From Actinomycetes bacterium (lineage in GTDB: Bacteria > Actinomycetota > Actinomycetes > Propionibacteriales > Propionibacteriaceae), in the NCBI GenBank assembly GCA_023393755.1, contig JAEXCA010000260.1, forward strand, positions 1 to 19,104: a DNA stretch of 19,104 nt. Direction: 5' to 3'. The position numbers and the translations under genes are program-made. Under the pieces are notes generated by a model. The model was given only the letters and a program-made list of their open reading frames with translations, made no database searches and was not told where the DNA came from. Of this stretch, positions 7,438 to 15,020 are shown piece after piece (position 1 is the stretch's first letter; every line of letters begins with the position of its first letter).

Positions 7438-7670
7438 ACATCAAGAACTTGACCATCGGCGAAATCGCGACCGTCGAGAAGCTCTCCGGTATCTCCCTCA
7501 CCCAGATCAAGGACAAGACCGCCCCGAAAGCGCGGCTCATGATCGCGATTGCCTACGTGATGGAGAAGCGCACCAACCCCAAGGTCAAGGTGTCCGACAT
7601 CGAGGACCTGGGCATGGACGCCGTGATGGCGATCGTCAAGCCCAAAGGGGGCGATTCCAAAAGTACCTAG
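7434..7670 (+). CDS. Tail assembly chaperone, short (G-like) form
   Basis: This 78-aa protein binds and presents the tape measure during tail assembly. Its sequence MNIKNLTIGEIATVEKLSGI, then ARLMIAIAYVMEKRTNPKVK, then VSDIEDLGMDAV matches the tail-chaperone pattern of siphoviruses: a short N-terminal strand, a helix and a C-terminal acidic segment. It overlaps the gp10-like stop as ATGA. It lies just before the tape measure, with a second short open frame starting 3' of it that has no good start signal of its own. That pair is the classical set-up for programmed frameshifting, described in the next entry. Confidence 0.8.
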   Translation: MNIKNLTIGEIATVEKLSGISLTQIKDKTAPKARLMIAIAYVMEKRTNPKVKVSDIEDLGMDAVMAIVKPKGGDSKST

Positions 7671-7809
7671 CCGCCGGCGGCTCGATGAAATGGCGACCTT
7701 CGTCGTCAACCTCGGCTTTACGCCCGCCGAATACTGGGCGCTCACGATGGCCGAGCGGGACGCCATAGCACGAGCCTGGAACACAAAAGTCGCGAAATTG
7801 AGGAGATGA
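7627..7809 (+). CDS. Tail chaperone extension (T-like), reached by frameshift
   Basis: A second open frame (+1 relative to the chaperone) runs from just after a stop at 7624-7626 to the TGA at 7807-7809. Its C-terminal 39 residues read MATFVVNLGFTPAEYWALTM then AERDAIARAWNTKVAKLRR, and the 'FTPAEYWALTMAERDAI' block resembles the downstream partner of frameshifted tail chaperones. The first ATG (7690) has no Shine-Dalgarno sequence, so independent initiation is unlikely. A shift in the zone 7647-7663 would give a 124-125 aa fusion. Shift polarity and site are inferred, not shown. Confidence 0.65.
   Translation, partial: WRSSSPKGAIPKVPSRRRLDEMATFVVNLGFTPAEYWALTMAERDAIARAWNTKVAKLRR
7647..7663 (+). 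promoter_or_regulatory. Candidate frameshift site in tail chaperone overlap
   Basis: The in-frame codons are GGG GGC GAT TCC AAA AGT. Two mechanisms fit: a -2 slip on the five-G run with the glycine tRNA re-pairing from GGC to GGG, which resembles the G-run I recall for the -2 shift in phage Mu tail genes; or a +1 slip on AAAA at 7659-7662. A canonical -1 heptamer in the correct frame is absent, and the frame relation rules out -1. Confidence 0.4.
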
Positions 7810-7813
7810 ACAT

Positions 7814-9496
7814 ATGGCCGGCCAGCAGGTAGTCGTTTCGGTCCTGGGCGATATCCGCGACTACAACAAGAAGATGGCCGAAACCCAGGACGTCGCGGCC
7901 AAGACCTTCGCCGGCGTGGCCGGCGCGGCCGCCGGCTCGAAGATGTTCGACGCGCTGGCCGACCTCGGCGACCAGGCCCTGGAGGCGATGAAGGGCTACG
8001 GCGACCAGTTCGACGCCCTGTCCGACCAGCTGGGCGGCGACGCCGCGCAAGCCTTCGTCGACGGGTTCGCCGCCGAGGTGGTCGGGGCGAACATCCAGGA
8101 GGCCATGGGCATCGGCTCCGAGCTGGCCAAGACGATCACCGGCACCCTCGGCTACGCCGGCGACCAGGCCCGGGCCGTGACCGAGCAGATGACCCAGGGC
8201 GTGCTGGACATCGCCGCCTCGACCGACACCGCCGCCGCCGAGGTCACCACCGCCGTCACCAGCTTCCTGCAGGGCAAGGACAAGGCGCTGGCCAAGACCC
8301 TCGGCCTGGACGGCGACTACGTCCGGGGCCTGGTCCAGCAGAAGATGGCCACCGACAACCTGACCGAGTCGCAGGCCCGGCATGCCGTGCTGATCGAGAT
8401 GATGGGCGACCGGGCCGGCGAAGCCGAGGCCGACGCCATGACCCTGTCCGGCACCCTCAAGGAGATGTCGGACGCGTTCGAGGACGGCGCCACCAGCCTC
8501 GCCCAGTCCCTGCTGCCCACCGTCCAGAGCTTCGCCGACTTCGTCAAGGGCACCGTCGTGCCGGCCGTGAAGAGCCTGTCGGACTGGATCCGCGACAACC
8601 AGGGCATGGTGGTCGCCCTGGCCACCGTCGTCGCGGTCCTCGTCGGCGGCTTCCAGGCCCTCTCAGCCGCCCTGACGATCGTCTCCACCCTCCAGGCCCT
8701 CGCCGGCGTCATGACGACCCTGGAGGTCGCCCAGAAGGCCTCAGCGGCCGCCCAGGGGCTGCTCAACGCCGCCCTGACCGCCAACCCGATCGGCCTGGTC
8801 GTCACCGCCGTCGCCGCGCTCGTCGCCGGCCTGGTCTGGTTCTTCACCTCCACCGAGGACGGCAAGCGCGCCTGGCAGACCTTCACCACCGCCCTGTCCG
8901 ATCTGTGGCAGCGATTCGCCGGCTTCATGGGCGACACCTGGGCGAAGATCACCGGCTTTTTCGACGACGCCGCCAAGGCCGCCAAAAAGACCTGGGACGA
9001 CCTGGTCAAGTGGTTTTCCGAGCTCCCCGGCCGCATCCTTCAATTCTTCGCCGATTCCGGCAAGTGGCTCCTGCAGGCCGGAAAAGACATTCTCGCCGGC
9101 CTGTGGAAGGGATTCGAAGAGGACCTGGACGACATCAAGCGCGGCGTTGTCGGATTCAAAGATCAGTTCGTGGGCTGGATCGAGGACGCTTTCGGCATCC
9201 ATTCCCCGTCCCAGCTGATGTACGACCTGTTCGGGTGGCTTGCTCCTGGAGCAGCCGCTGCGATCGAGGACGGAATCGACCAGCCGCTGGCCGCCATGGC
9301 GAAACTTCGCCGGCAGGTAATCGGCGCATTCACCGGCATGGACGCCGACCTGGCCCTGGAAACCGTCCGCGCCGGCGGCACCGTGAATCTCTACCGGTTC
9401 GGCGACGTCGACGTGACCCCCAGCACCGAGCGTGAGGCCAGCGTCCTGGAGGAATTCGTCGCGATGCTTCAGCGCAAGATCAGAATGGGAGGCTGA
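7814..9496 (+). CDS. Tail tape measure protein
   Basis: This 560-aa protein sets tail length and is ejected with DNA. It begins MAGQQVVVSVLGDIRDYNKK and is helical and Ala-rich with long amphipathic stretches (residues about 30-250). Hydrophobic segments near 262-300 and 325-345 (NPIGLVVTAVAALVAGLVWF) could insert into the host membrane. Then come amphipathic Trp-rich helices (KKTWDDLVKWFSELPGRILQ) and the common C-terminal signature EDAFGIHSPSQLMYDLFGW. At the usual 1.5 Angstrom per residue it predicts a tail of roughly 84 nm, short among siphoviruses. ATG 7814 has AGGAGA 7 bases upstream, a strong site. It ends two bases before the next start. Confidence 0.9.
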   Translation: MAGQQVVVSVLGDIRDYNKKMAETQDVAAKTFAGVAGAAAGSKMFDALADLGDQALEAMKGYGDQFDALSDQLGGDAAQAFVDGFAAEVVGANIQEAMGIGSELAKTITGTLGYAGDQARAVTEQMTQGVLDIAASTDTAAAEVTTAVTSFLQGKDKALAKTLGLDGDYVRGLVQQKMATDNLTESQARHAVLIEMMGDRAGEAEADAMTLSGTLKEMSDAFEDGATSLAQSLLPTVQSFADFVKGTVVPAVKSLSDWIRDNQGMVVALATVVAVLVGGFQALSAALTIVSTLQALAGVMTTLEVAQKASAAAQGLLNAALTANPIGLVVTAVAALVAGLVWFFTSTEDGKRAWQTFTTALSDLWQRFAGFMGDTWAKITGFFDDAAKAAKKTWDDLVKWFSELPGRILQFFADSGKWLLQAGKDILAGLWKGFEEDLDDIKRGVVGFKDQFVGWIEDAFGIHSPSQLMYDLFGWLAPGAAAAIEDGIDQPLAAMAKLRRQVIGAFTGMDADLALETVRAGGTVNLYRFGDVDVTPSTEREASVLEEFVAMLQRKIRMGG

Positions 9497-9498
9497 CC

Positions 9499-11664
9499 GT
9501 GCCGATCGTGTGGGGTGCGAAGGTCCGAGGCGTCCGCCACGGCATTGCCTGGGACGGTATCGAGACCTCGCCGGACGGGTCGCAGGCCCGGATGATCAAC
9601 CCGCGGGTCCGAGTCGACCGGCCCGCCGGCTGGACCACCACCAACAGCGACCTGGTATTCGCGTCCGGCACGGCGCTGGACTACAAGAGCGAGTCCTGTG
9701 CGCTGTCGGGTGCTGGGGAACGCGACGCCATGACCGCCGTCGCCACGTGGGTGGCGCTGTACTACGGCGCGCCCCAAACCCGGACCGTCAGCTCGGACAT
9801 CTACTGGTCCGACCCCAACAACACCGTGACCGAGCTGGACTTCGACATCGGCTTCCCTCCCCGGGCCTGGCAGGTACCGGAGGCTCCCGGGTGGGTCACC
9901 GTGACCCACAACAGCGACACCAACCACCTGGTCAAGTGGGGCAACGGTGCTACCAGCAGCGCACCGTGGGACAACGTCTACGTCGAGCGGCGCGAGTACA
10001 CCGCCGCCGGGTGGGGTCCGTTCGTCGTGGTCGCCACGCTGCCCGGCTACGCCACCCAGTGGAGCGACACGACCACGGTGTTCGACCGGTCCTACCAGTG
10101 GGCAGTGCGGGCCGGCAACGCCAGCGGCTACGGCCCCTACGGGTACACCGACAACACCGCGACCAGCCCGGCCGCGCCGTCCCACCTGACCGTGGTCAAG
10201 TCCGGCACCACCATCACAGTGGGCTGGGCCAACGAGGCGGTGTTCGCCACCGCAAACCACATCGAGCACGCCGTCAACGGCACATGGGGAGCCGCTGAGG
10301 CGCTGACCGCCACCGCCAACAGCAAGGTCTACAGCGGCGTCGACCCGGCCGCGACCCACCAGTTCCGCATCCGCGCCTACAACGGGCTGTGGTCGACCTA
10401 CACCCTGTCCGACGTGGTCACCGTGGTCGCGCCACCCCTGGCGCCCACCGTGGCCATCACACCCGCCGTGCTGGACGCGGCGCTGACCGCCCTGGCCGTG
10501 GCCTGGCAGCACAACCCGGTCGACCACACCGCCCAGGCCGGCTACAAGCTGCGCTACCGCACCAACGGGACCGGCGCATGGACCGAGCTGACCGGCACCA
10601 CCGCCGCCAGCCGCACCCTTGCGGCGGGCACCCTGACCAACGGCACCACCTACGAGATCCAGGTCTGCACCAAGGGCGACGCGGCCGCCTACGGCCCGTG
10701 GTCGGCCTCCCAGCTCGTCACTACCGCCCCCACCCCGTCTGTCACCCTGCCCGCCCCCGACCCGGCTGTGAGCCGCCCAACACTGCCGTGGGCCTACGTC
10801 GGCGCCACCGGCCAGTCCGCCTGGATCGCCACCCTGTACAACAGCGCCGGCGAGATCCTGGAACAGCAGTCCGGGACCGGCGCAACTGCCGCCGTGACGT
10901 TCACCCACGTCCTCGATGATGCGGTCACCTACGTCGCCGGCGTCGCCGCCGCTGACGGGCTCGGCCTGTGGTCGCTGGAGGCCCGTACCACCTGGACGAC
11001 CAGCCTGGCGCGCCCACCGGCCCCAACCATCACCGGCACCTGGGACCCCGATCGCGCTGAGACCACCCTGACCGTGGCCACCCCGGCCGCCGGCCCGGGC
11101 CAGAGTCCCGCGGTCAAGGTCGAGATCTGGCGCGACGGCGTCAGGATCGGCACCCTCGACCCAGACGACGTCCTGGTCGACAAGATCCCGCCGACCAACA
11201 CCACGGTCACCTACGTCGCCCTGTCCTGGGCAGACCCGCCCACGTCAGCCAGCTCGGCGCCGCTGCCGATCGCGACGCCGAGCCCCGAGTTGGTGCTACT
11301 CAACGCCGGCGAGGACTGGAGCTTCCAGGCCCGCCTCAAGGCCAACCCGCGCGTGGTCGCCACCGTCCGGCGCACGAAGGTGCTCCACACCTTCGCCGGC
11401 GACACCTCAGCGACGGAGTTCGTCGGCCCGGAAGTAGCCCGCTCCTGGCGGATCTCCGGCGAGGTGGACGGCTACGGCCGACGGCCCGAACTCGGCGGCT
11501 GGCGAGCCTTCGAGCAGCTCGGCGAGATGCCCGCTCCGATCTGCTACCGCGACCTGCTGCGCCGCGTGTTCGGATCGATCAGTGAGGTCCAGATCGAGCA
11601 CGACGCCCGGAACACCAAAGCATCGGTGTCCTTCACCCTGACCGAGGTCGGCCATGTCGGGTAA
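9499..11664 (+). CDS. FN3-rich minor tail protein
   Basis: This 721-aa structural protein sits where distal tail or minor tail proteins are found. Residues 1-125 form an N-terminal domain (MPIVWGAKVRGVRHG); about 128-590 hold up to five fibronectin-III/Ig-like modules (for example WAVRAGNASGYGPYGYTD and YEIQVCTKGDAAAYGPWSAS). The C-terminal 130 residues (EDWSFQARLKANPRVVATV, SWRISGEVDGYGRRPE, FTLTEVGHVG) look like a tail-hub or Dit-like domain. FN3 domains in phage tails are thought to help weak binding to cell-surface sugars. The start is the GTG at 9499, just after the previous stop. It overlaps the next gene by 11 bases. Confidence 0.75.
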   Translation: MPIVWGAKVRGVRHGIAWDGIETSPDGSQARMINPRVRVDRPAGWTTTNSDLVFASGTALDYKSESCALSGAGERDAMTAVATWVALYYGAPQTRTVSSDIYWSDPNNTVTELDFDIGFPPRAWQVPEAPGWVTVTHNSDTNHLVKWGNGATSSAPWDNVYVERREYTAAGWGPFVVVATLPGYATQWSDTTTVFDRSYQWAVRAGNASGYGPYGYTDNTATSPAAPSHLTVVKSGTTITVGWANEAVFATANHIEHAVNGTWGAAEALTATANSKVYSGVDPAATHQFRIRAYNGLWSTYTLSDVVTVVAPPLAPTVAITPAVLDAALTALAVAWQHNPVDHTAQAGYKLRYRTNGTGAWTELTGTTAASRTLAAGTLTNGTTYEIQVCTKGDAAAYGPWSASQLVTTAPTPSVTLPAPDPAVSRPTLPWAYVGATGQSAWIATLYNSAGEILEQQSGTGATAAVTFTHVLDDAVTYVAGVAAADGLGLWSLEARTTWTTSLARPPAPTITGTWDPDRAETTLTVATPAAGPGQSPAVKVEIWRDGVRIGTLDPDDVLVDKIPPTNTTVTYVALSWADPPTSASSAPLPIATPSPELVLLNAGEDWSFQARLKANPRVVATVRRTKVLHTFAGDTSATEFVGPEVARSWRISGEVDGYGRRPELGGWRAFEQLGEMPAPICYRDLLRRVFGSISEVQIEHDARNTKASVSFTLTEVGHVG

Positions 11665-12664
11665 CACCATCCAGGAGGACTACCGCTACGAACTGCTGGA
11701 CAACCAGAACCGGGTCCTGCGCACCCTGGGCGGTGTGCAGCCCGGTGGACTGCTCGAGGAGTCGATCCACACCTCACCGCGGGCCGGCGCTTCGCTCAGA
11801 ATCCGTCCTACAGAAGAAATCGACTGGTTGCGCCACCGCGTGCGGATCAACTACCTCCTAAACGGCCGCACAATTCCGCTCCTCACAGGGCTACCCGCCA
11901 GCCCCGGCGACGACGCCGACTCCACCGGCGTCGAGATGCAGCTCGACCTGTACGACCGGACGTCCATCCTGGACGGCGACAGCTACGGCGAGCCGTTCGC
12001 CGTGCCGCCCGGCGCCAACCTGATCGAAGCCGTGGCCAATGTCATTGCCTCGACCGGCGAGACCCAGATCTCCATCCCCGCCTCCCCGGCCACCACAGCC
12101 ACCGGCATCGGATGGCCCTCAGCCACCACGAAGCTGGGCATCGTCAACGACCTGTTGACGGCCGCCGGCTACCTCACACTGTGGTGCGACGGGCTCGGCT
12201 GGTTCCGAGCCGAGCCTTACACGCCGCCCAGCCTGCGCCCCAAGCGGTTCACCTTCGCCGGCGCTGTGGGTGATCGCTACCTTCCCCGCGTCGGCCGGCA
12301 ATTCGACCCGCTCGCGGTGCCGAACCGGGTTCGGGCAATCGCCAAAACGGATGGCAGCAGCGAAGCCGCCATGGCCGAGGCGATCGACGAACGACCAGCC
12401 AACCCGTTCTCCAAACTGAATCGCGGATTCTGGCGCACCTACACCGCGCTCGACATCGAGGCCTCCGACCTCGCCGGCTGGGCCACGCGCCGGCTCGCCG
12501 AGCTGCAGCAGGTCTACGAGGCGCACACCGTCACTCACGCATGGATCGACGCCGGCCTGAACGACGCCGGCCTGTACCACGGCCGGTTGGCGGTCCTGCA
12601 GAAGCGCCGCCAACGGCTCGCTGTTGGCGGCCTGGTCGTCTCCACCCTCCGGACGGTGATCTGA
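11654..12664 (+). CDS. Baseplate/tail hub-like minor tail protein
   Basis: This 336-aa protein follows the FN3-rich protein with an 11-base overlap. It opens with a beta-rich domain (YRYELLDNQNRVLRTLGGVQ, then HTSPRAGASLRIRPTEEIDW) and contains YDRTSILDGDSYGEPFAVP and NLIEAVANVIASTGET, then a mixed domain to LYHGRLAVLQKRRQRLAVGG. This order resembles tail-tip proteins that form the trimeric hub (gp27/Tal-like) in siphoviruses of high-GC hosts. There are no catalytic residues I can place. The stop shares one base with the following ATG (TGATG), so the next gene is probably translated by re-initiation. Confidence 0.6.
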   Translation: MSGNTIQEDYRYELLDNQNRVLRTLGGVQPGGLLEESIHTSPRAGASLRIRPTEEIDWLRHRVRINYLLNGRTIPLLTGLPASPGDDADSTGVEMQLDLYDRTSILDGDSYGEPFAVPPGANLIEAVANVIASTGETQISIPASPATTATGIGWPSATTKLGIVNDLLTAAGYLTLWCDGLGWFRAEPYTPPSLRPKRFTFAGAVGDRYLPRVGRQFDPLAVPNRVRAIAKTDGSSEAAMAEAIDERPANPFSKLNRGFWRTYTALDIEASDLAGWATRRLAELQQVYEAHTVTHAWIDAGLNDAGLYHGRLAVLQKRRQRLAVGGLVVSTLRTVI

Positions 12665-13218
12665 TGGACCTCTTCGACAACCTGGGCCTGCTGGTCCCCG
12701 CAAAACCGGCGACCCCGACCCAGGAAACCTACTGGGCCACCGTCACCTCGACCACACCGCTCCGAGTGCGGCTCGACACCAAGACCGCAGACCTCGCGCT
12801 GCCGCCGGTCGATCTGGTCGGCAACCTGACAACCGGAGACCGGGTCCGCGTCGCACTGGACAACGGCCAGGCCTGGATCACCGCCCGGCGAGGCGGCGCC
12901 CAGCCCGTTGACACCGACTGGCAGCCGATCACCCCAGCGGCCGGCGCCTCCGTCTACAACGGCACCAACGTGCGAGCTCGCGGCGGGATCGCAGTCTGCC
13001 ACGGCAGCTTCGTCGCCGCGTTCACCGCGGGCGTCCAGCGGCAGCTTGGCACCCTGCCCGCCGGCATCCGGCCGGCCACCACCCTCTACCTGCCCGCCAT
13101 CACCTACGACGGCCAGTTCGGCCCGATGGTCCTCACCCCGGCCGGGCTCATCCAGATCACCCTCGGCGTCACAGGAGACCGCATCGTCTCCCTCGACAAC
13201 ATCACATTCTCACTCTGA
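12664..13218 (+). CDS. Small baseplate/tail tip protein with OB-like N-terminus
   Basis: This is a 184-aa product from ATG 12664. Residues about 20-80 (ETYWATVTSTTPLRVRLD, LTTGDRVRVALDNGQAWI) look like a five-strand OB fold of the gp5/VgrG kind that plugs or extends the tail tip. The C-terminal half (WQPITPAAGASVYNG, GGIAVCHGSFVAAF, AGIRPATTLYLPAITYDGQF) is beta-sandwich-like and could be a receptor-contact or tip domain, as in small minor tail proteins. I cannot tell tip from adhesin. It is the last structural gene before lysis, and the next gene has its own ribosome site (AAGGA). Confidence 0.55.
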   Translation: MDLFDNLGLLVPAKPATPTQETYWATVTSTTPLRVRLDTKTADLALPPVDLVGNLTTGDRVRVALDNGQAWITARRGGAQPVDTDWQPITPAAGASVYNGTNVRARGGIAVCHGSFVAAFTAGVQRQLGTLPAGIRPATTLYLPAITYDGQFGPMVLTPAGLIQITLGVTGDRIVSLDNITFSL

Positions 13219-13229
13219 AAGGACTCCCC

Positions 13230-14399
13230 GTGACCATTGCCCGCCTACAGAAGGCCGCCGACCTGCTCGCCGCCGCGAACCTCGGCTACGACCAGGCCGA
13301 CCGCTGGTCGTTCTTCGACCGCAAGACCCGGACCCTGCGCCCGGGACGCGAGTGCGACTGCTCGTCCAGCTGCGGCGCGATCGCCGCGATCGCCGGCTAC
13401 CCCATCGACCTGGCCGACCCGTTCTGGACCGGCAACTTCGTGACCCGGATGCTGGCCACCGGCCTCTTCCGCGCGATCCGGTTCACCACCCTGGCCAAGG
13501 TCAAGCCCGGCGACTTCGTCGTCGGCCCCGGCCACGTGGTCTTCGTCCGCGACAAGACCCGCTGGTGGTCGGCCGAGGCCGACGAGCGCGGCAAGTCCGC
13601 CGGCGGCCGGCCCGGCGACCAGACCGGACGCGAGACCCGCTACCGGGCCCCGTACGGCCGCGCGAAGGGCTGGACCACCATCGTCCGGCTGATCAGCCCC
13701 ACCGTCTTCCTGCGGCAGGCGATCGACGCCTACGCCGCCGGCAAGTCCACCACCGAGCCGCTGCGCCTGCTCCGTCTCCGGGCCCCGTGGGACGGCCCCC
13801 GCTGGACCTGGCTGCTCGACACCTGGGCCCGGTGGGACCGAGGCGTCAACCTCACCTTCACCCCGCCGGCGCTCACCCCGGCCGGCCACGCCTTCGTCGT
13901 CCTCGGGTCCGCCCTGTCCATCACCGGCAAGCCGACCGAGAAGTACCGCCAGCGGCTCGCCCTGGCCGCCCAGGCCCTCCACCAGCACCCGGCGTCCAAG
14001 GTGCTGATCAGCGGCGGCGCGCCCCGCGCCGGCGTGACCGAGGCCGAAGCCGGCCGCCGCTGGCTGATCGACGCCGGCATCGACCCCGCCCGCATCCTCA
14101 TCGAGGACACCAGCTCGTCGACCGTGGGCAACGCCCGGGCCTCGATCCCGATCCTCCGCCGCCACGCCACCAGCTACACGCTGGTGAGCCACGCGTCCCA
14201 CCTACGCCGCGCCGCGATCCTCTTCGCCGCCCGCACCGTCCAGATCGAGACCGTCGAGAACCGCCACCTCGACCTGGACCTCGCCGGCCTGCTCGCCGTC
14301 GACGACTACACCCCCCGGCCCATCAAGCCCGCCCTGCCCGTCACCCCGACCACCCGACGCACCGTCGCCGGCGACGTCCGCGCCCTGCTCAACCTCTAG
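13230..14399 (+). CDS. Endolysin: cysteine peptidase/amidase fused to DUF218 domain
   Basis: The 389-aa protein has two parts. Residues 1-155 are a phage peptidoglycan hydrolase of the NlpC/P60-like class: GYDQADRWSFFD, then ECDCSSSCGA with probable nucleophile Cys44, TGNF, KPGDFVVGPGHVVFVRD with His102, and GGRPGDQTGRETRY (126-138), an element I recall from lysins of Gram-positive phages. Residues about 215-365 are a DUF218 (YdcF/SanA/ElyC) domain: HAFVVLGSAL, YRQRLALAAQAL, VLISGGAPRAGVTEAEAG, ILIEDTSSSTVGNA and LVSHASHLRRAAILFA. DUF218 proteins of bacteria affect envelope or peptidoglycan-precursor metabolism. A C-terminal wall-binding domain is the usual partner of such lysins, so this one is unusual. 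GTG 13230 is preceded by AAGGA. It lies directly upstream of the holin gene. Confidence 0.8.
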   Translation: MTIARLQKAADLLAAANLGYDQADRWSFFDRKTRTLRPGRECDCSSSCGAIAAIAGYPIDLADPFWTGNFVTRMLATGLFRAIRFTTLAKVKPGDFVVGPGHVVFVRDKTRWWSAEADERGKSAGGRPGDQTGRETRYRAPYGRAKGWTTIVRLISPTVFLRQAIDAYAAGKSTTEPLRLLRLRAPWDGPRWTWLLDTWARWDRGVNLTFTPPALTPAGHAFVVLGSALSITGKPTEKYRQRLALAAQALHQHPASKVLISGGAPRAGVTEAEAGRRWLIDAGIDPARILIEDTSSSTVGNARASIPILRRHATSYTLVSHASHLRRAAILFAARTVQIETVENRHLDLDLAGLLAVDDYTPRPIKPALPVTPTTRRTVAGDVRALLNL

Positions 14400-14411
14400 G
14401 AAGGAACGACC

Positions 14412-14636
14412 ATGCTCAACCGCCTCGAAGCTGCACTCACCCCCACCCGCCGGAAATGGGCCTACAAGGTCTCGTGGGCCACCCTCGCGCTGTTCGGCAC
14501 CTACGGCCTGCTCTCCGGCGAGCAGCTGACCGCCTGGGCCCTCCTGGCGGCCGCCGTGCTCGGCATGGCCGACCGGAACACCGACCCCTCAACCCCCACC
14601 GGCGCCCGCCGAGCAATCGAGGACGATCCCGAGTGA
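14412..14636 (+). CDS. Holin, two-helix
   Basis: This 74-aa protein carries a basic N-terminus (LTPTRRKWAYK), then two hydrophobic segments (about residues 20-34 WATLALFGTYGLL and 38-52 LTAWALLAAAVLG) separated by a short turn (SGEQ), and an acidic soluble tail. This is the layout of r1t-type phage holins that open the membrane for endolysin. It has a good ribosome site (GGAAGGA) after the endolysin stop and overlaps the following gene as GTGA. The overall hydrophobicity and position make the call firm; the timing function is inferred. Confidence 0.78.
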   Translation: MLNRLEAALTPTRRKWAYKVSWATLALFGTYGLLSGEQLTAWALLAAAVLGMADRNTDPSTPTGARRAIEDDPE

Positions 14637-14962
14637 GCTGGATCCTCGACCTCGGCGGCATCCTCGCCGGCCTCGCCGCGATCCTGTCCGCCTGGTGGTC
14701 CCGCAAAGCCAAGACCGCCGCCGTCACCGCCGCCCAGCAGACCAACGGGCCCCTCAAAGCCCAGGCCGGTGTGCTCGACGTCATCCTCGACGGACAGCGA
14801 TCACTCGGCCACCAGCTCGGCGAACTGCGCGCCGACGTGGACCGCATGGACAGCCGGCTCACCGCCGAAGTCGCCACCCTCCGCGATTTCACCATGCCCC
14901 CACCGCGACGCCCTGGTCGTCGCCGGCGCCGGCGAATCGCCGGCCTAACACGAAACCCCTAG
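14633..14962 (+). CDS. Single-helix membrane protein with coiled coil, lysis-associated
   Basis: The 109-aa frame starts at GTG 14633, overlapping the holin stop (GTGA). A hydrophobic segment (ILDLGGILAGLAAILSAWW) near the N-terminus is followed by a basic RKAKT step and a predicted coiled coil (VLDVILDGQRSLGHQLGELR, DVDRMDSRLTAEVATL). The end is Arg-rich and may be poorly conserved. Small proteins of this shape beside actinophage holins are annotated as second holins, holin regulators or DUF2746-like proteins. It could set holin timing. It is the last rightward gene before the terminator. Confidence 0.6.
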   Translation: MSWILDLGGILAGLAAILSAWWSRKAKTAAVTAAQQTNGPLKAQAGVLDVILDGQRSLGHQLGELRADVDRMDSRLTAEVATLRDFTMPPPRRPGRRRRRRIAGLTRNP

Positions 14963-14970
14963 TAAACGAG

Positions 14971-15014
14971 ATACGGCCCGACATTCGCCACTCACGAATG
15001 CCGGGCCGTATTTC
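14971..15014. terminator. Bidirectional terminator between late genes and integrase
   Basis: Arms at 14971-14987 and 14995-15011 are 17 bases long and complementary except for one A-C mismatch, with a 7-base loop. A short T run follows the right arm, and an AACGAG stretch precedes the left one. It lies between the stop of the last lysis gene and the stop of the integrase gene on the opposite strand, so it could stop both transcripts. Confidence 0.75.
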
Positions 15015-15020
15015 ATCGAT

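Noticed and set aside
7690..7809. Independent 39-aa gene between chaperone and tape measure
   Set aside because: No Shine-Dalgarno sequence before ATG 7690, and open continuation upstream into the chaperone overlap fits a frameshift better.
9469..10908. 479-aa open frame on the minus strand over the FN3 protein
   Set aside because: Low-complexity Gly/Val/Arg translation; the plus strand shows FN3 modules.
12908..14962. 684-aa plus-strand frame covering tail tip, endolysin and holin
   Set aside because: Arg/Pro-rich until its last 109 residues, which are the separate gene starting at GTG 14633.
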